Part shown: positions 15,938 to 25,099 of the stretch, one piece after another
Layout: each line of letters opens with the position of its first letter
How positions within the stretch are numbered: position 1 is the first letter of the stretch
Source: Ferruginibacter sp.
Lineage (GTDB): Bacteria > Bacteroidota > Bacteroidia > Chitinophagales > Chitinophagaceae
Length of the DNA stretch: 59,582 nt
Reading direction: 5' to 3'
Assembly: GCF_014377975.1 (NCBI RefSeq)
Contig: NZ_JACMOO010000137.1
Coordinates: 1-59,582 of the forward strand
Made by a program: the position numbers and the translations under genes
The notes under the pieces: generated by a model
The model's input: only the letters and a program-made list of their open reading frames with translations
The model's database searches: none
Told to the model about the DNA's origin: nothing

Positions 15938-18082
15938 ATGCAACAGTCAAATACTTCCCGGAGAGATTTTTTAAAAATAACTACGTTTACCGGTGGCGGC
16001 CTGTTACTGGGCTTTAGCTGGTTTGGCGCAGAGGGCGAAATGCCCACGGTAATCAACACACTGCCATTGGATAAAAGTATCGGCTTTAACAGTTACCTGT
16101 CTATTACTGCGGATGGTGTGATTACCATCTATTCTCCAAATCCTGAATTGGGTCAAAATATTATGACTTCTTTTCCAATGATTGTTGCAGAAGAACTGGA
16201 TGCGGACTGGACAAAAGTAAAAGTTGAACAGGCTGCGCTGGATACAAAAAGTTTTGACCGGCAGTTAACGGGCGGTAGCGGTGCTATACCCCATTCCTGG
16301 AAAAGATTGAGAAACGCAGGTGCTACAGCAAGGGCAATGCTCATTCAGTCGGCAGCCACTCAATGGAATGTTCCATCAACTGAATGTACTGCCAGCAATG
16401 GGTTTGTGTTGCATGCAGCTACGGGTAAAAAAGCAGGCTTTGGTGAACTGGCTGCAAAAGCTGCAACCTTACCAGTACCTAAAGATGTTGTACTGAAAGA
16501 CCGTAAAGATTTTAAGATCATTGGCCAGTCAGTAAAGAACGTGGCCAACAAAAGTATTGTAACCGGTAAGCCCTTGTTTGGTCTGGATTTTTACCGTGAA
16601 GGCATGCTGTTTGCAATGATACAGCGGCCACCAGCCTTTGCTTCAAAAATAAAAACGGTTGATAGCACTGCCGCCAAAGCAATGCCCGGTATTGTAGAGG
16701 TAGTGGTTTTTAAAAATAACGTGGCGGTAGTGGGTAAATCAACCTGGGAAGTAAACAAGGCAAGAAAGCTGCTAAAGATTGAATACCAAAATGACGGCTT
16801 TGTTGAAAGTACCAGCGATCATAACGCCATTTTTACAACTGTGATGGCCGACGGCAAACCGGAAGTAAAAAGAAAAGATGGGGATGTGGAAGCGGCTTTT
16901 AAAACAGCAGCAAAAATTATAAAAGCCGAATACCAGTGTCCGTTTTTATCGCATGCACCAATGGAGCCAATGAATTTTTTCGCTCATGTAAGACCCGATG
17001 GCGTTGAATTGGCGGGCCCTTCGCAAACTCCGGCCAGTGCACGTACCGCGGTATCTAAATTATTAAACATTACCGAAGATAAAATTACCTTAGAGCTTAC
17101 AAGGCTGGGCGGTGGCTTTGGCCGGCGTTTAAAGTTTGATTATGTGGTAGAAGCTGCAGAACTATCCAGTATTATTAAGGCGCCTGTAAAATTAATCTGG
17201 ACAAGAGAAGATGATGTTACAGGGGGCAATTATCGCCCTGCGGTGAGGTATCACTTTGAAGCTGCATTGGACAGTGCCGGAAATTTAGTGGGCTATAAAT
17301 GCCGTGGTGTTGGCCTTAATGCCGGCAACCTTGTTCGGGAAGATAACTTTCCATCGGGTGCGGTGGATAATTTACTGATAGAAAGTATTGATTACAAATC
17401 GCCAATTACAACAGGAGCATGGCGTGCACCGATCACTAATTTTTTAGGATTTGCAGAACAGGCTTTTATTGATGAAGTGGCACAGGCGGCAGGTAAAGAT
17501 CCGGTACAGTTCAGGCTGGAGCTTTTAACCAAAGCAAGAACTACTCCTGTGGGTGCCATCAAATATAGCATCGACCGAATGGAAGGCGTGATAAAGATGG
17601 CAGCAGAAAAATCTGCGTGGAGTACTAAAAAGCCCGGTGTTTTCCAGGGCTTCAGTGTTTACTTTTCTCATCAGAGTTATGTAGCGCAGGTTTGCGAGGT
17701 AATGATGCAGGCGGGTAAGCCAGTTGTAAAAAAGATTTATGCCGTAGCAGATTGCGGACAGGTGATTAATTTAAGTGGTGCCCGTCAGCAGGTAATGGGT
17801 GGAATTATTGATGGGCTTGGTCATGCCATGTACAGCAAACTAACGTTTAAAAATGGGGCCAGCGAACAAACAAATTTTCACAATTACCGGTTAATCCGTA
17901 TGAAAGAGATTCCGGAGATTGAACCATATTTTATAGATAATGGTATTGACCCCACCGGGTTGGGAGAACCGGCTCTGCCACCTACCGGAGGCGCAGTAGC
18001 CAATGCAATTTATAAAGCCACCGGCAAGCGTTTAAGAAAACAGCCTTTTATTGATGAGGAAGTTTTTACTGGTAAAGTGTAA
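15938..18082 (+). CDS. Molybdopterin-binding subunit of a Tat-exported aldehyde/isoquinoline-type oxidoreductase (IorB-like)
   Basis: This 714-residue protein begins with a twin-arginine signal (SRRDFLKITTFTGGG). The body matches the IorB-type large subunit of the xanthine dehydrogenase family: LGGGFGRRLKFDYV, SHAPMEPMNFFAH and TTGAWRAPITNF contribute to molybdenum-cofactor binding, and GLGEPALPPTGGAVANAIY near the C-terminus contains the catalytic Glu. The enzyme hydroxylates aldehydes or N-heterocycles with water, passing electrons through the [2Fe-2S] subunit. The small subunit ends 4 bases upstream, so they are translationally linked. Substrate unknown; sugar or aromatic aldehydes are plausible. 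Confidence 0.9.
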   Translation: MQQSNTSRRDFLKITTFTGGGLLLGFSWFGAEGEMPTVINTLPLDKSIGFNSYLSITADGVITIYSPNPELGQNIMTSFPMIVAEELDADWTKVKVEQAALDTKSFDRQLTGGSGAIPHSWKRLRNAGATARAMLIQSAATQWNVPSTECTASNGFVLHAATGKKAGFGELAAKAATLPVPKDVVLKDRKDFKIIGQSVKNVANKSIVTGKPLFGLDFYREGMLFAMIQRPPAFASKIKTVDSTAAKAMPGIVEVVVFKNNVAVVGKSTWEVNKARKLLKIEYQNDGFVESTSDHNAIFTTVMADGKPEVKRKDGDVEAAFKTAAKIIKAEYQCPFLSHAPMEPMNFFAHVRPDGVELAGPSQTPASARTAVSKLLNITEDKITLELTRLGGGFGRRLKFDYVVEAAELSSIIKAPVKLIWTREDDVTGGNYRPAVRYHFEAALDSAGNLVGYKCRGVGLNAGNLVREDNFPSGAVDNLLIESIDYKSPITTGAWRAPITNFLGFAEQAFIDEVAQAAGKDPVQFRLELLTKARTTPVGAIKYSIDRMEGVIKMAAEKSAWSTKKPGVFQGFSVYFSHQSYVAQVCEVMMQAGKPVVKKIYAVADCGQVINLSGARQQVMGGIIDGLGHAMYSKLTFKNGASEQTNFHNYRLIRMKEIPEIEPYFIDNGIDPTGLGEPALPPTGGAVANAIYKATGKRLRKQPFIDEEVFTGKV

Positions 18083-18445
18083 GCCAAATAAGGGTGTTTT
18101 TCCGTCCGCCTTTTTTTGCCGGATTATTTTTCAATCAGTGCAATTTTTGTGAATGGCAGAATTTGGTAACGACATATCAGCTATAGTAATAATGATCTTG
18201 CCTAAAAATTAGTGTTAGTCTGTTTAAGTAAAATCAATGGAATGGTGTTGAAGGAATGCTTTTATTTTATCTGCATGTACACATAGGCCAACATGCAAAA
18301 AAGGGTAATTGGATACTTTGGATTTTTTACCGTTGTTTACTTTTAACCGAATCAATAACTATTTATTTATGCTGCAGGCTTTAGTAATTTTTACACTACA
18401 AAAAAGCAAATTGAGAAAGATAAAAATTTGTGATAAAATGTGAAA
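18083..18445. other. Intergenic region, no gene seen
   Basis: I see no coding sequence. It contains one copy of a 16-bp direct repeat (18355-18370) that also occurs at the start of the Uma2 pseudogene. Confidence 0.4.
18355..18370. repeat. 16-bp direct repeat, copy 1
   Basis: ATAACTATTTATTTAT, identical to 18974-18989. The two copies flank the Uma2 pseudogene. They could mark an insertion duplication or the remnant of a tandem Uma2 duplication. Confidence 0.5.
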
Positions 18446-18975
18446 TTAAAATGCAACTGTTGTTTGAAACAACTCAGAATGAATCACGCCGGTAGTTTCG
18501 TCCAGTGCAACAAATACTTTACCCTTTAAAATAAAATTTTGCACATTTTTAGTTTCCGGATGTACGATGTAGTATTCCTGCACAACGTATTACTCATAAA
18601 TATCTTTCTTTTCGCCTTCATATTTGTGGGCAGTGCCGGGTGATAAAACTTCAATCACCAGATCTTGTACACCCACCAAACCTTTCGGTTCAATCAGGCT
18701 GAGATTGCTGTTGGCGATAAAAATTAAATCGGGTTGAAAAATATTACGCTTTGAAAAATGAACATCGTACGGAGCTATTCTGATTTGTTCTATATTTTTT
18801 TTCGTGGGTAAAGCAACAGTTCAATATTTATTTCATTCAGAATAAACTGGTGTACATCCAATGGTACAGGGCTCATAACTAAATTATTATTAATTAATTG
18901 GCAAGAAGTACCTTCTGGAAGATTTTCCCAAACTTCATAAATTGTTTTGGGTAAATGTAAGGTGGTCGTGTTCAT
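18446..18975 (-). pseudogene. Uma2-family (DUF820) restriction-endonuclease-like protein, broken
   Basis: Read on the minus strand, the first 60 codons (from 18975) match the Uma2 N-terminus (YEVWENLPEGTSCQLINNN, LVMSPVPLDVHQFIL). The frame stops at 18790 just after a run of eight A residues. A one-base shift there restores the rest of the domain: DVHFSKRNIFQPDLIFIA, then LVIEVLSPGTAHKYEGEKK and DIYE, an in-frame TAA where Uma2 proteins normally have a Lys/Arg, and then VVQEYYIVHPETKN to the stop at 18446. Catalytic PD-(D/E)XK residues (PDL, EVLSP) survive in the sequence. Two independent defects support a pseudogene, although the homopolymer shift could be a sequencing error. Uma2 genes are common, multicopy and of uncertain role. 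Confidence 0.8.
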
Positions 18976-18989
18976 AACTATTTATTTAT
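18974..18989. repeat. 16-bp direct repeat, copy 2
   Basis: ATAACTATTTATTTAT, identical to 18355-18370. On the minus strand this copy covers the leader just upstream of the Uma2 start codon. Confidence 0.5.
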
Positions 18990-19195
18990 TGTAAGTTACG
19001 AAACGATTTATAATTTTTAATACCCTCTATAGGGTTATGTAGTGTGCACTAATTTAAGCAGGGTTGACTGGAAAGTTTAACAAAATATGTTGCGCTTGCT
19101 TCGCTTTGATAAAAGCTTTATTGAAATACAAATTTTTAAACGTGCGACGCCACTGAAGCTCAATCAGGGTTACTGGCTGGTGACCAAAATATTTT

Positions 19196-20575
19196 TTATA
19201 AAGTTTTCAAATATTCAATTACGTTGCGGCGCTCTGCATCGGATAATTTGTCGCCAAAATAATGTCCTTCATTACTAAATCCTTTTTGCGTGGTGTTGTA
19301 TACTTCATTGTTGCCGGGCTCATTTTTTGTTTCGTATTTGTACCCTGGTATATCATAGTTATAGACAATCCGCGTAAAATCCCTTTTCCAGTATTTAGGT
19401 CTTTTTTTACTATTTAAAAGGGTTTCCAAATCGGGCACAGATCCATTGTGTAAGTAAGGGGCTGTTATCCAGATGCCATCCAGCGGCGGTGCAATATAGC
19501 CACGGTAAGGCACCAGCTTTGCCGGATGATCGCCGGTGCTGAACCAGCTATTGTTAAACCAGTTTACCATTTGCGGATTGCTGTAATTGGCTGTGTACAA
19601 AGCAGAATCTGTTTTGATGATTTCTTCCGGTATCAGCAGGTTAGGGTAACTCACACTATCGCCATAACTGCCATGACATTTTTTACAGGTGGCCGAAAAA
19701 ACCGCCTTGCCCTCCGAGGCCATGGCGGTATTGATAGGACCAGGAAATTTTGGTGGTTGTATGGAATTGATGTAGGCGAGCACATCATTAAAATGACTGT
19801 CTACTTCGGTGGCTTCGGTAGTATCAGATACGGTTAGTAAGTTGCTGCCCATTAAAAATTTACCGAAATCTCCCCGGCCAAAACCATTGTAAAACATGGC
19901 ATTCTTTTTCTTAAGTAACCACCAGGCAGGTACATCTGTGGGGATCATTTCTGTTGGCAGTGTAAACAAACTTTTATCGCTCCACTGCAGTGTTTTAGCA
20001 TCTCTGTGCGATACCAGCAATGCCGCCAGTGCATCTGCGAGGTTAACGCCTTTTGTGCTGGTGACGAGTTGGGGCGAAACCGCTTTGAGGGCGTCGATAA
20101 AACTTTTTGCCGCCTCATACTTTTTAACGTTTGTGCCTTGCAGATTTTTTAAAAATTTTTCGGCAAATAATGCCGTTCCCTGCCGGTTTATGGTAAAATC
20201 GCTGAGCGAATTACCAAGACCAACAATTAATTTTCCATCAAAAACCTGGGCATGGCATTGCAGGCAATTGGGTGCTACTACCAGCTCTCCGTTGGGTGCC
20301 TTTACGGCTGTAAAATTATATGCAAGATTTTTATTGTTACCATCCCGCTGCAAAAAATTGCTGGTGTCTTTAGCAGTTCCCATTAAAAATAAATTAAAGG
20401 GAATACCACTTTTTAAATAATCGCCGGTGGTTAAATATTTATAGCCTGTGGCGGCATTGCCAGATCTTTGTTTGCTGGGTTGTATAAATTCCGGGCTTTC
20501 TTTTAAATGTTTGCTGATGGTAACAAAGGCAAAACCTGAAGCCACCAGCAATGATACAATTAGTAATTTTTTCAT
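19196..20575 (-). CDS. Exported di-heme c-type cytochrome
   Basis: Start is taken at the ATG ending at 20575, which gives MKKLLIVSLLVASGFAFV as a Sec signal or anchor; a 25-residue upstream extension is possible in frame but lacks export features. The 459-residue protein has two heme motifs, CLQCH (Cys104, Cys107, His108) and CKKCH (Cys297, Cys300, His301). IAPPLDGIWITAPYLHNGSV near the C-terminus is typical of di-heme cytochromes of the peroxidase/RoxA-like type, where the PYLHNGSVP loop is conserved. It is a periplasmic electron carrier or a peroxidase-like enzyme. It follows the DNA ligase gene by 52 bases with no functional link. Confidence 0.82.
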   Translation of the reverse strand: MKKLLIVSLLVASGFAFVTISKHLKESPEFIQPSKQRSGNAATGYKYLTTGDYLKSGIPFNLFLMGTAKDTSNFLQRDGNNKNLAYNFTAVKAPNGELVVAPNCLQCHAQVFDGKLIVGLGNSLSDFTINRQGTALFAEKFLKNLQGTNVKKYEAAKSFIDALKAVSPQLVTSTKGVNLADALAALLVSHRDAKTLQWSDKSLFTLPTEMIPTDVPAWWLLKKKNAMFYNGFGRGDFGKFLMGSNLLTVSDTTEATEVDSHFNDVLAYINSIQPPKFPGPINTAMASEGKAVFSATCKKCHGSYGDSVSYPNLLIPEEIIKTDSALYTANYSNPQMVNWFNNSWFSTGDHPAKLVPYRGYIAPPLDGIWITAPYLHNGSVPDLETLLNSKKRPKYWKRDFTRIVYNYDIPGYKYETKNEPGNNEVYNTTQKGFSNEGHYFGDKLSDAERRNVIEYLKTL

Positions 20576-20627
20576 AACATTTTTACAGTTTTTATACAGG
20601 CAACAATTGCCATTGAAAATAAGCCTT

Positions 20628-22280
20628 TTATAACTCGCCTGCCTCAACAACGCCGCTTTGCTGGTTATAAATTGTCAACATATTTTTAAGGTCGTCCAAG
20701 GTATTTATCTCTTCGGTTTTTTTGTCTGTACGCCAGCGGTTCATTCTGGGAAAGCGCAATGCCACGCCGCTTTTATGGCGGTTGCTGGCAGCGATACCTT
20801 CAAAAGCGATTTCAAAAACAAGTTCAGGTTTTACGGTACGCACGGGCCCAAATTTTTCAATTGAATTTTTTTTTACAAAACTGTCTACCTGCGCAAATTC
20901 TTTATCGGTAAGTCCAGTGTAGGCCTTGGTAAATGGTACTAGTTTATCGCCATCTTTTACAGCAAAAGTATAATCGGTGTACAGGTTGCTGCGTCGGCCA
21001 TGTCCCTTTTGTGCATAAATCATTACCGCATCAATTGTGAGCGGATCAATTTTCCATTTCCACCAGTCGCCCCTCTTACGGCCCGCCTGGTAAGGCGAAA
21101 TTTTTCTTTTTAGCATAATGCCTTCGCTGCCCATCTCCCTCGATTTTGCACGTATATGACCCAACTGCTGCCAGTTTGTAAATGCAATAACAGGTGAAAT
21201 ATGCAGTGATGGATCATTGGTGTTTGCAATTACCTGTTCCAGCAAATCCCTTCTTTCTGCCATAGATTTATAGCGGATGTCTTCGCCATTGAACTCCAGT
21301 AAATCATAAGCGATGAAGCCTACAGGCGCTGCTGTTAATTGCTTTTTTGTGATTGTTTTTCTTCCTATTCTTGTTTGTAAGGCTGCAAAAGGTAAAGGTT
21401 TAAAGGGGTCTTCTTTTGCGGTGGTTGAAAGGCTGATAATTTCGCCATCTATTACGGTGCCTTCCTGTAACTGATCTTTAAAATTATTGTACTCAGGAAA
21501 TTTTTCGGTAAGCAATTCTTCTCCACGGCTCCATACAAAAAAGTTGTTGTCGCGTTTAATGATCTGTCCACGAATGCCATCCCATTTCCATTCTGCCTGC
21601 CACAGTTTTTCATCTTCCAACTTTGTTACATCTTCATCCACCGCATAAGCGAGGTAAAAAGGATATGGCTTCGAAAAATCAGTTGCAGCAACGGTCTCAC
21701 TCAACAAGTTTTCAAAAGTAGTTATGGCAGGATTCCAATTGCCTGAGATGCGGTGAGCAATTACAGATGCCGCAACATTTACCGATTTTGCCAAGGCTTT
21801 TACCATCATGGTTTGCGATACCCCGATTCTAAATCCTCCGGTGATGAGTTTATTAAAAACAAATTTTTCATTGCGGTCCATTTGCTGCCAGCTACTGGTG
21901 ATGAACTGTTTTTTTACCAGCTCATCCTGTTTTTCAATGCGGATAAATGTTTCCAGGTAAAACGATAAGGTATGTTCTGCAACAAAATTATTTTCGTTCT
22001 CAGGTTCCGGCAGTAATAGTGAAATTGTTTCGGCCAGGTCGCCTGCCGTGTGGTAGCATTCATCAAACAACCACGGTGAAATGCCCGTTAGTTCCATACA
22101 CCAGGCTTTTAAAATGGTTGAGTTAATAATACGCTTCGGACGTCTGCCGCTGAAAATGGCAATTACCCACACTTTATCTTTCTCAGCTGCTACCGCAAAA
22201 TAATCCTGCAATGCCTGCAGCTTATCATTTGTTTTGGTGCTGGTGCCAAGAACGGATACGAGTTTTGCAAATTGTTTCAT
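20628..22280 (-). CDS. ATP-dependent DNA ligase (ligase/exonuclease/Lhr module type)
   Basis: The protein is about 550 residues. I place the start at the ATG ending at 22280; a TTG two codons upstream is less likely. An N-terminal ligase domain is followed by the nucleotidyltransferase motif I KWDGIRG (adenylated Lys at about 232), then VIDGEIISL (motif III), EGIMLKRKISPYQAGRKRG and WWKWKIDPLT (motifs IV and V), and an OB-fold with FPRMNRWR. This group of bacterial ligases occurs with an MBL-fold exonuclease, an Lhr-type helicase and a metallophosphoesterase in a presumed DNA repair module. The exonuclease gene is immediately upstream. The helicase and phosphoesterase genes are absent here, since a cytochrome gene follows. 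Function is secure; the repair pathway is inferred. Confidence 0.92.
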   Translation of the reverse strand: MKQFAKLVSVLGTSTKTNDKLQALQDYFAVAAEKDKVWVIAIFSGRRPKRIINSTILKAWCMELTGISPWLFDECYHTAGDLAETISLLLPEPENENNFVAEHTLSFYLETFIRIEKQDELVKKQFITSSWQQMDRNEKFVFNKLITGGFRIGVSQTMMVKALAKSVNVAASVIAHRISGNWNPAITTFENLLSETVAATDFSKPYPFYLAYAVDEDVTKLEDEKLWQAEWKWDGIRGQIIKRDNNFFVWSRGEELLTEKFPEYNNFKDQLQEGTVIDGEIISLSTTAKEDPFKPLPFAALQTRIGRKTITKKQLTAAPVGFIAYDLLEFNGEDIRYKSMAERRDLLEQVIANTNDPSLHISPVIAFTNWQQLGHIRAKSREMGSEGIMLKRKISPYQAGRKRGDWWKWKIDPLTIDAVMIYAQKGHGRRSNLYTDYTFAVKDGDKLVPFTKAYTGLTDKEFAQVDSFVKKNSIEKFGPVRTVKPELVFEIAFEGIAASNRHKSGVALRFPRMNRWRTDKKTEEINTLDDLKNMLTIYNQQSGVVEAGEL

Positions 22281-22345
22281 AATCAATTTAAAAATTAAAC
22301 TTTGGCTCCCGGTAACATAAAAGGCGGAACCGGCCGGTAATTATC

Positions 22346-22367
22346 AATTATTAATTATTAATTATTA
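22346..22367. repeat. Three tandem AATTATT units
   Basis: A 22-base run of the 7-base unit AATTATT, overlapping the stop codon of the exonuclease gene (22351-22353). The same unit recurs at 29825-29847. Confidence 0.6.
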
Positions 22368-23382
22368 GTTCCTCATTATCCCCCAGCGCCTTGCTACTTT
22401 CTTCCTCTCCGCCATATTCTGTTTTTACCTCGCCTGCTTCAATAGCATGCTCATTTAAGAAGCGACTGAATGCAGCCTGAAAGCCGTGAGTGGCAAATAC
22501 TTTTTGTGCGCCAGTGGCTTTAACCGCCTCCAGTAAACCGTTCCAGTCTGCGTGGTCACTTAGCGCAAAACCTGCGTCGGTATTGCGTCTTCTGGCATTG
22601 CCTCTTACCTGCATCCAGCCACTGCATACTCCTACGCTGTAAGGGTAAAATTTTTTCATCCAGGGCGTACCATCGGCGCTGGGCGGTGCTATTACGATGT
22701 TACCTGCCAGTTGTTCTTTGGGAGTATCTGGTTGAACCCTCTGTACTTCGGGTAATTTCCATCCGCTATTTACCAATGCCTGGTGAACATTCCATACTGC
22801 GCCATGTACAAAAACCGGCAAACCAATTTCGGCGAGTGGCATAAGCACCCGTTGAGCTTTACCCAGGCTGTAGGCAATCAGCACGCTGGTTTTTTTCTGG
22901 TTGTTATTTTGAGCTACCCAGTTTTTAATGTCTTCAAAAATGGCAGCCTGTTTTTTCCATCTGTAAATGGGTAAACCAAAGGTTGATTCAGTGATAAATG
23001 TATTGCATTGAACGGGCTCAAAAGCGCCGCTGATCCCATCATCTTCGGTTTTATAGTCGCCACTTGCTACCCATACATCTCCATGGTATTCAACCCGTAT
23101 CTGTGCAGAACCAATGATGTGGCCTGCAGGATGGAGGGATACTTTTACACCGTTTATAAAGACAGGTTCATTCCAGTCTACGCTTTCATAAACATTGTCG
23201 CCAAGGCGTAATTGTAATAATGGTTTGGTAAGGTGATGGCACAGATAGTACTTACTTCCCCAACGGGCATGATCACTATGGGCATGGGTTATAACCGCTT
23301 TGTCCACCGGCTTCCAGGGGTCAATGTAAAAGTTACCCTGCCTGCAGTAAAGACCTTTGTCGGAGAATTCAATTAGCGGCAT
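22351..23382 (-). CDS. Ligase-associated MBL-fold DNA exonuclease
   Basis: This 343-residue metallo-beta-lactamase/beta-CASP-type protein has the metal motif THAHSDHARWG, HPAGHIIGSAQI, VWVASGDYKTEDD and the late SDHADWNG. It matches the exonuclease family found next to ATP-dependent DNA ligases and Lhr helicases in bacteria, probably a 5' nuclease acting on damaged ends (similar to the SNM1/Artemis group). No signal peptide, so cytosolic. The ligase starts 70 bases downstream in the same direction. The last residues (EELIINN) are encoded by an AT-rich tandem repeat, so the exact C-terminus may vary between strains. Confidence 0.9.
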   Translation of the reverse strand: MPLIEFSDKGLYCRQGNFYIDPWKPVDKAVITHAHSDHARWGSKYYLCHHLTKPLLQLRLGDNVYESVDWNEPVFINGVKVSLHPAGHIIGSAQIRVEYHGDVWVASGDYKTEDDGISGAFEPVQCNTFITESTFGLPIYRWKKQAAIFEDIKNWVAQNNNQKKTSVLIAYSLGKAQRVLMPLAEIGLPVFVHGAVWNVHQALVNSGWKLPEVQRVQPDTPKEQLAGNIVIAPPSADGTPWMKKFYPYSVGVCSGWMQVRGNARRRNTDAGFALSDHADWNGLLEAVKATGAQKVFATHGFQAAFSRFLNEHAIEAGEVKTEYGGEEESSKALGDNEELIINN

Positions 23383-23738
23383 TTTTTAATTAAAAATTTA
23401 GAATTAAAAAATATAAATGGATTAAGATTGATGCGGATTTTTTTTAAACAAATGAAAATTAACCAGTGTAAATACACATCAATATTTTTATTACCACTGT
23501 TTATGACTACTGCATTTTTTATCAAAGTACTTTACTTCTTTCCACTTTATACCGTTTTTTGCAGGTAAATGACAGCCTGCATACGGTACCTGTTTACCGG
23601 GCAACTTTAATTTATTATGAGTTACACTTTTTTGAATTGTCCATCTTTCTTATTACAAACAGTACGGGATTATGTTTGACACGATACAGTAAAAATAAAA
23701 AATGTTAAAAGTGGTTTTAAATAAAACAAAATATTAAA
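23383..23738. other. Intergenic region, no gene seen
   Basis: AT-rich, with short direct repeats but no coding sequence that I recognise. A weak hairpin (GCAGG / CCTGC at about 23560-23580) is the only structure noted. Confidence 0.35.
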
Positions 23739-24962
23739 CTACCAGGCTTTGGAGATGCTGCCATTCATGATGCGTACAAAGTATACATGTTTATTTTCAA
23801 AATAATCCGGTACAGGTGCATCTTTTTTTAGTAGTACCGGCCTGAAATTATAATCAGTAATTAGTTTAAATGATTTTTCATTGAGGTGATTGATTACCGT
23901 GCCAGGGTAGGTTGTAACCAGTTTTGTAAAAAGCCAGGTACACTCAAATCCCTTAAAAGCCATATCCGTAGCCCGGGCTTTGTATTTTTTCATGTAAACA
24001 GAGTTTACCATTTTACTATATTCATCCCACTTGGTGTTAAAATAAGGAGTTGTAAAAAATACAGGAAAATCTACAAATACATCTTTATTCATCAGTGCTT
24101 TAAAATTATCCCAGTTGGGCATGCCCAATAAAGTAATTGGATAACTCTCATGTATCTGGTAACATGCTTTGGTAAGTTTGGTAGCAAAGGTTTCATCCAG
24201 CGAACCGCCAATGATCACGGTTTGCCGGTTGCTATCCAACCTGTTTTTTAACAAGCCGGGCGAAACGATGCTATCAAAATTTAAAGTCTGTATATCCAGC
24301 AAAGGTTTGCCATCCTGTATATTGATCATCTTAAAATATGCAGCCACCTTATCTTCCTGCGGACCCTTTTGACGGCAAAGAAATATTTTGTCTGTACCAT
24401 GGTTTTGAACCAGATAACTAAAAATGGCTTCGCAATGGGCTTTTAAAGTAGAATTGACAATTACGAGAAAAGGATTGGCTGTAATCCCTCCATCATTGGG
24501 ATACGTGGCCGAAATAAATGGGATACTTTTTGTAAGGGCAAAATCTGCCAGTTGTTTAAACTCCACGTCTTTTACCGAACCGATGAGGATGTCAAGATTG
24601 TCCAGCTTTTTTCCGGCAATGAGTTGGGGTATTGTTTTAGTATACGATTTGGTATCATAAATAAATGCCTCTACATTGTCATTGGTAAGTTTCATAGAGT
24701 CCAATGCAATCTGCGCTCCATGTATAAATTCAAGACCCGGCGTCATAAATTTGGGGATGGCATCTGTAAAGCGGATGGCGCCGGTACTGGTAAAAATCGT
24801 ATCTAAATAAAGCGGGGCAAAAATTCCAACACGATAAGTCTTGAAAACCGGTGTAGTTTCATTTTGTGCAGCTGAGGATAAAGTAAAACAACTGAAAAAA
24901 ATGCATAAAATCAGCATTGCCCTTGCACCAAGCGCTGTTTTTTTTACCCTGTATTTTTTCAT
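23739..24962 (-). CDS. Exported periplasmic-binding-protein type I domain protein
   Basis: The 407-residue product has a signal peptide (cleavage near SSAAQ) and a type I periplasmic-binding fold similar to branched-chain amino acid receptors: YRVGIFAPLYLD at the first strand, HGAQIALDSM in the first helix, NLDILIGSVKDVEFKQLADF and SIPFISATYP in the ligand-cleft region. No ABC permease or ATPase genes are nearby, so it may act as a sensor or an orphan binding protein. In Bacteroidota such proteins with LysM partners are also seen, but no LysM domain is present here. It lies 137 bases downstream of guaA's stop in the reverse direction. Ligand unknown. Confidence 0.7.
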   Translation of the reverse strand: MKKYRVKKTALGARAMLILCIFFSCFTLSSAAQNETTPVFKTYRVGIFAPLYLDTIFTSTGAIRFTDAIPKFMTPGLEFIHGAQIALDSMKLTNDNVEAFIYDTKSYTKTIPQLIAGKKLDNLDILIGSVKDVEFKQLADFALTKSIPFISATYPNDGGITANPFLVIVNSTLKAHCEAIFSYLVQNHGTDKIFLCRQKGPQEDKVAAYFKMINIQDGKPLLDIQTLNFDSIVSPGLLKNRLDSNRQTVIIGGSLDETFATKLTKACYQIHESYPITLLGMPNWDNFKALMNKDVFVDFPVFFTTPYFNTKWDEYSKMVNSVYMKKYKARATDMAFKGFECTWLFTKLVTTYPGTVINHLNEKSFKLITDYNFRPVLLKKDAPVPDYFENKHVYFVRIMNGSISKAW

Positions 24963-25099
24963 ATCCTTTGCTTTAATGTTCGATCTTCCTACTGCTGAAT
25001 TGCTGATTTTTTTCGTTTTTTTTGAGGTATACTAATCCCTGTGATCATTTGAATTTTAAAAATTCAAGCATCATAAATCCTACAGCTTGCTTAGTCGCA

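Noticed and set aside
19087..19278. 63-codon plus-strand frame upstream of and overlapping the cytochrome 3' end
   Set aside because: It overlaps the well-supported minus-strand cytochrome gene and shows no domain.
22346..22367. CRISPR-like tandem repeat
   Set aside because: It is a simple 7-base AT repeat without spacers; the same unit occurs before cvfB.
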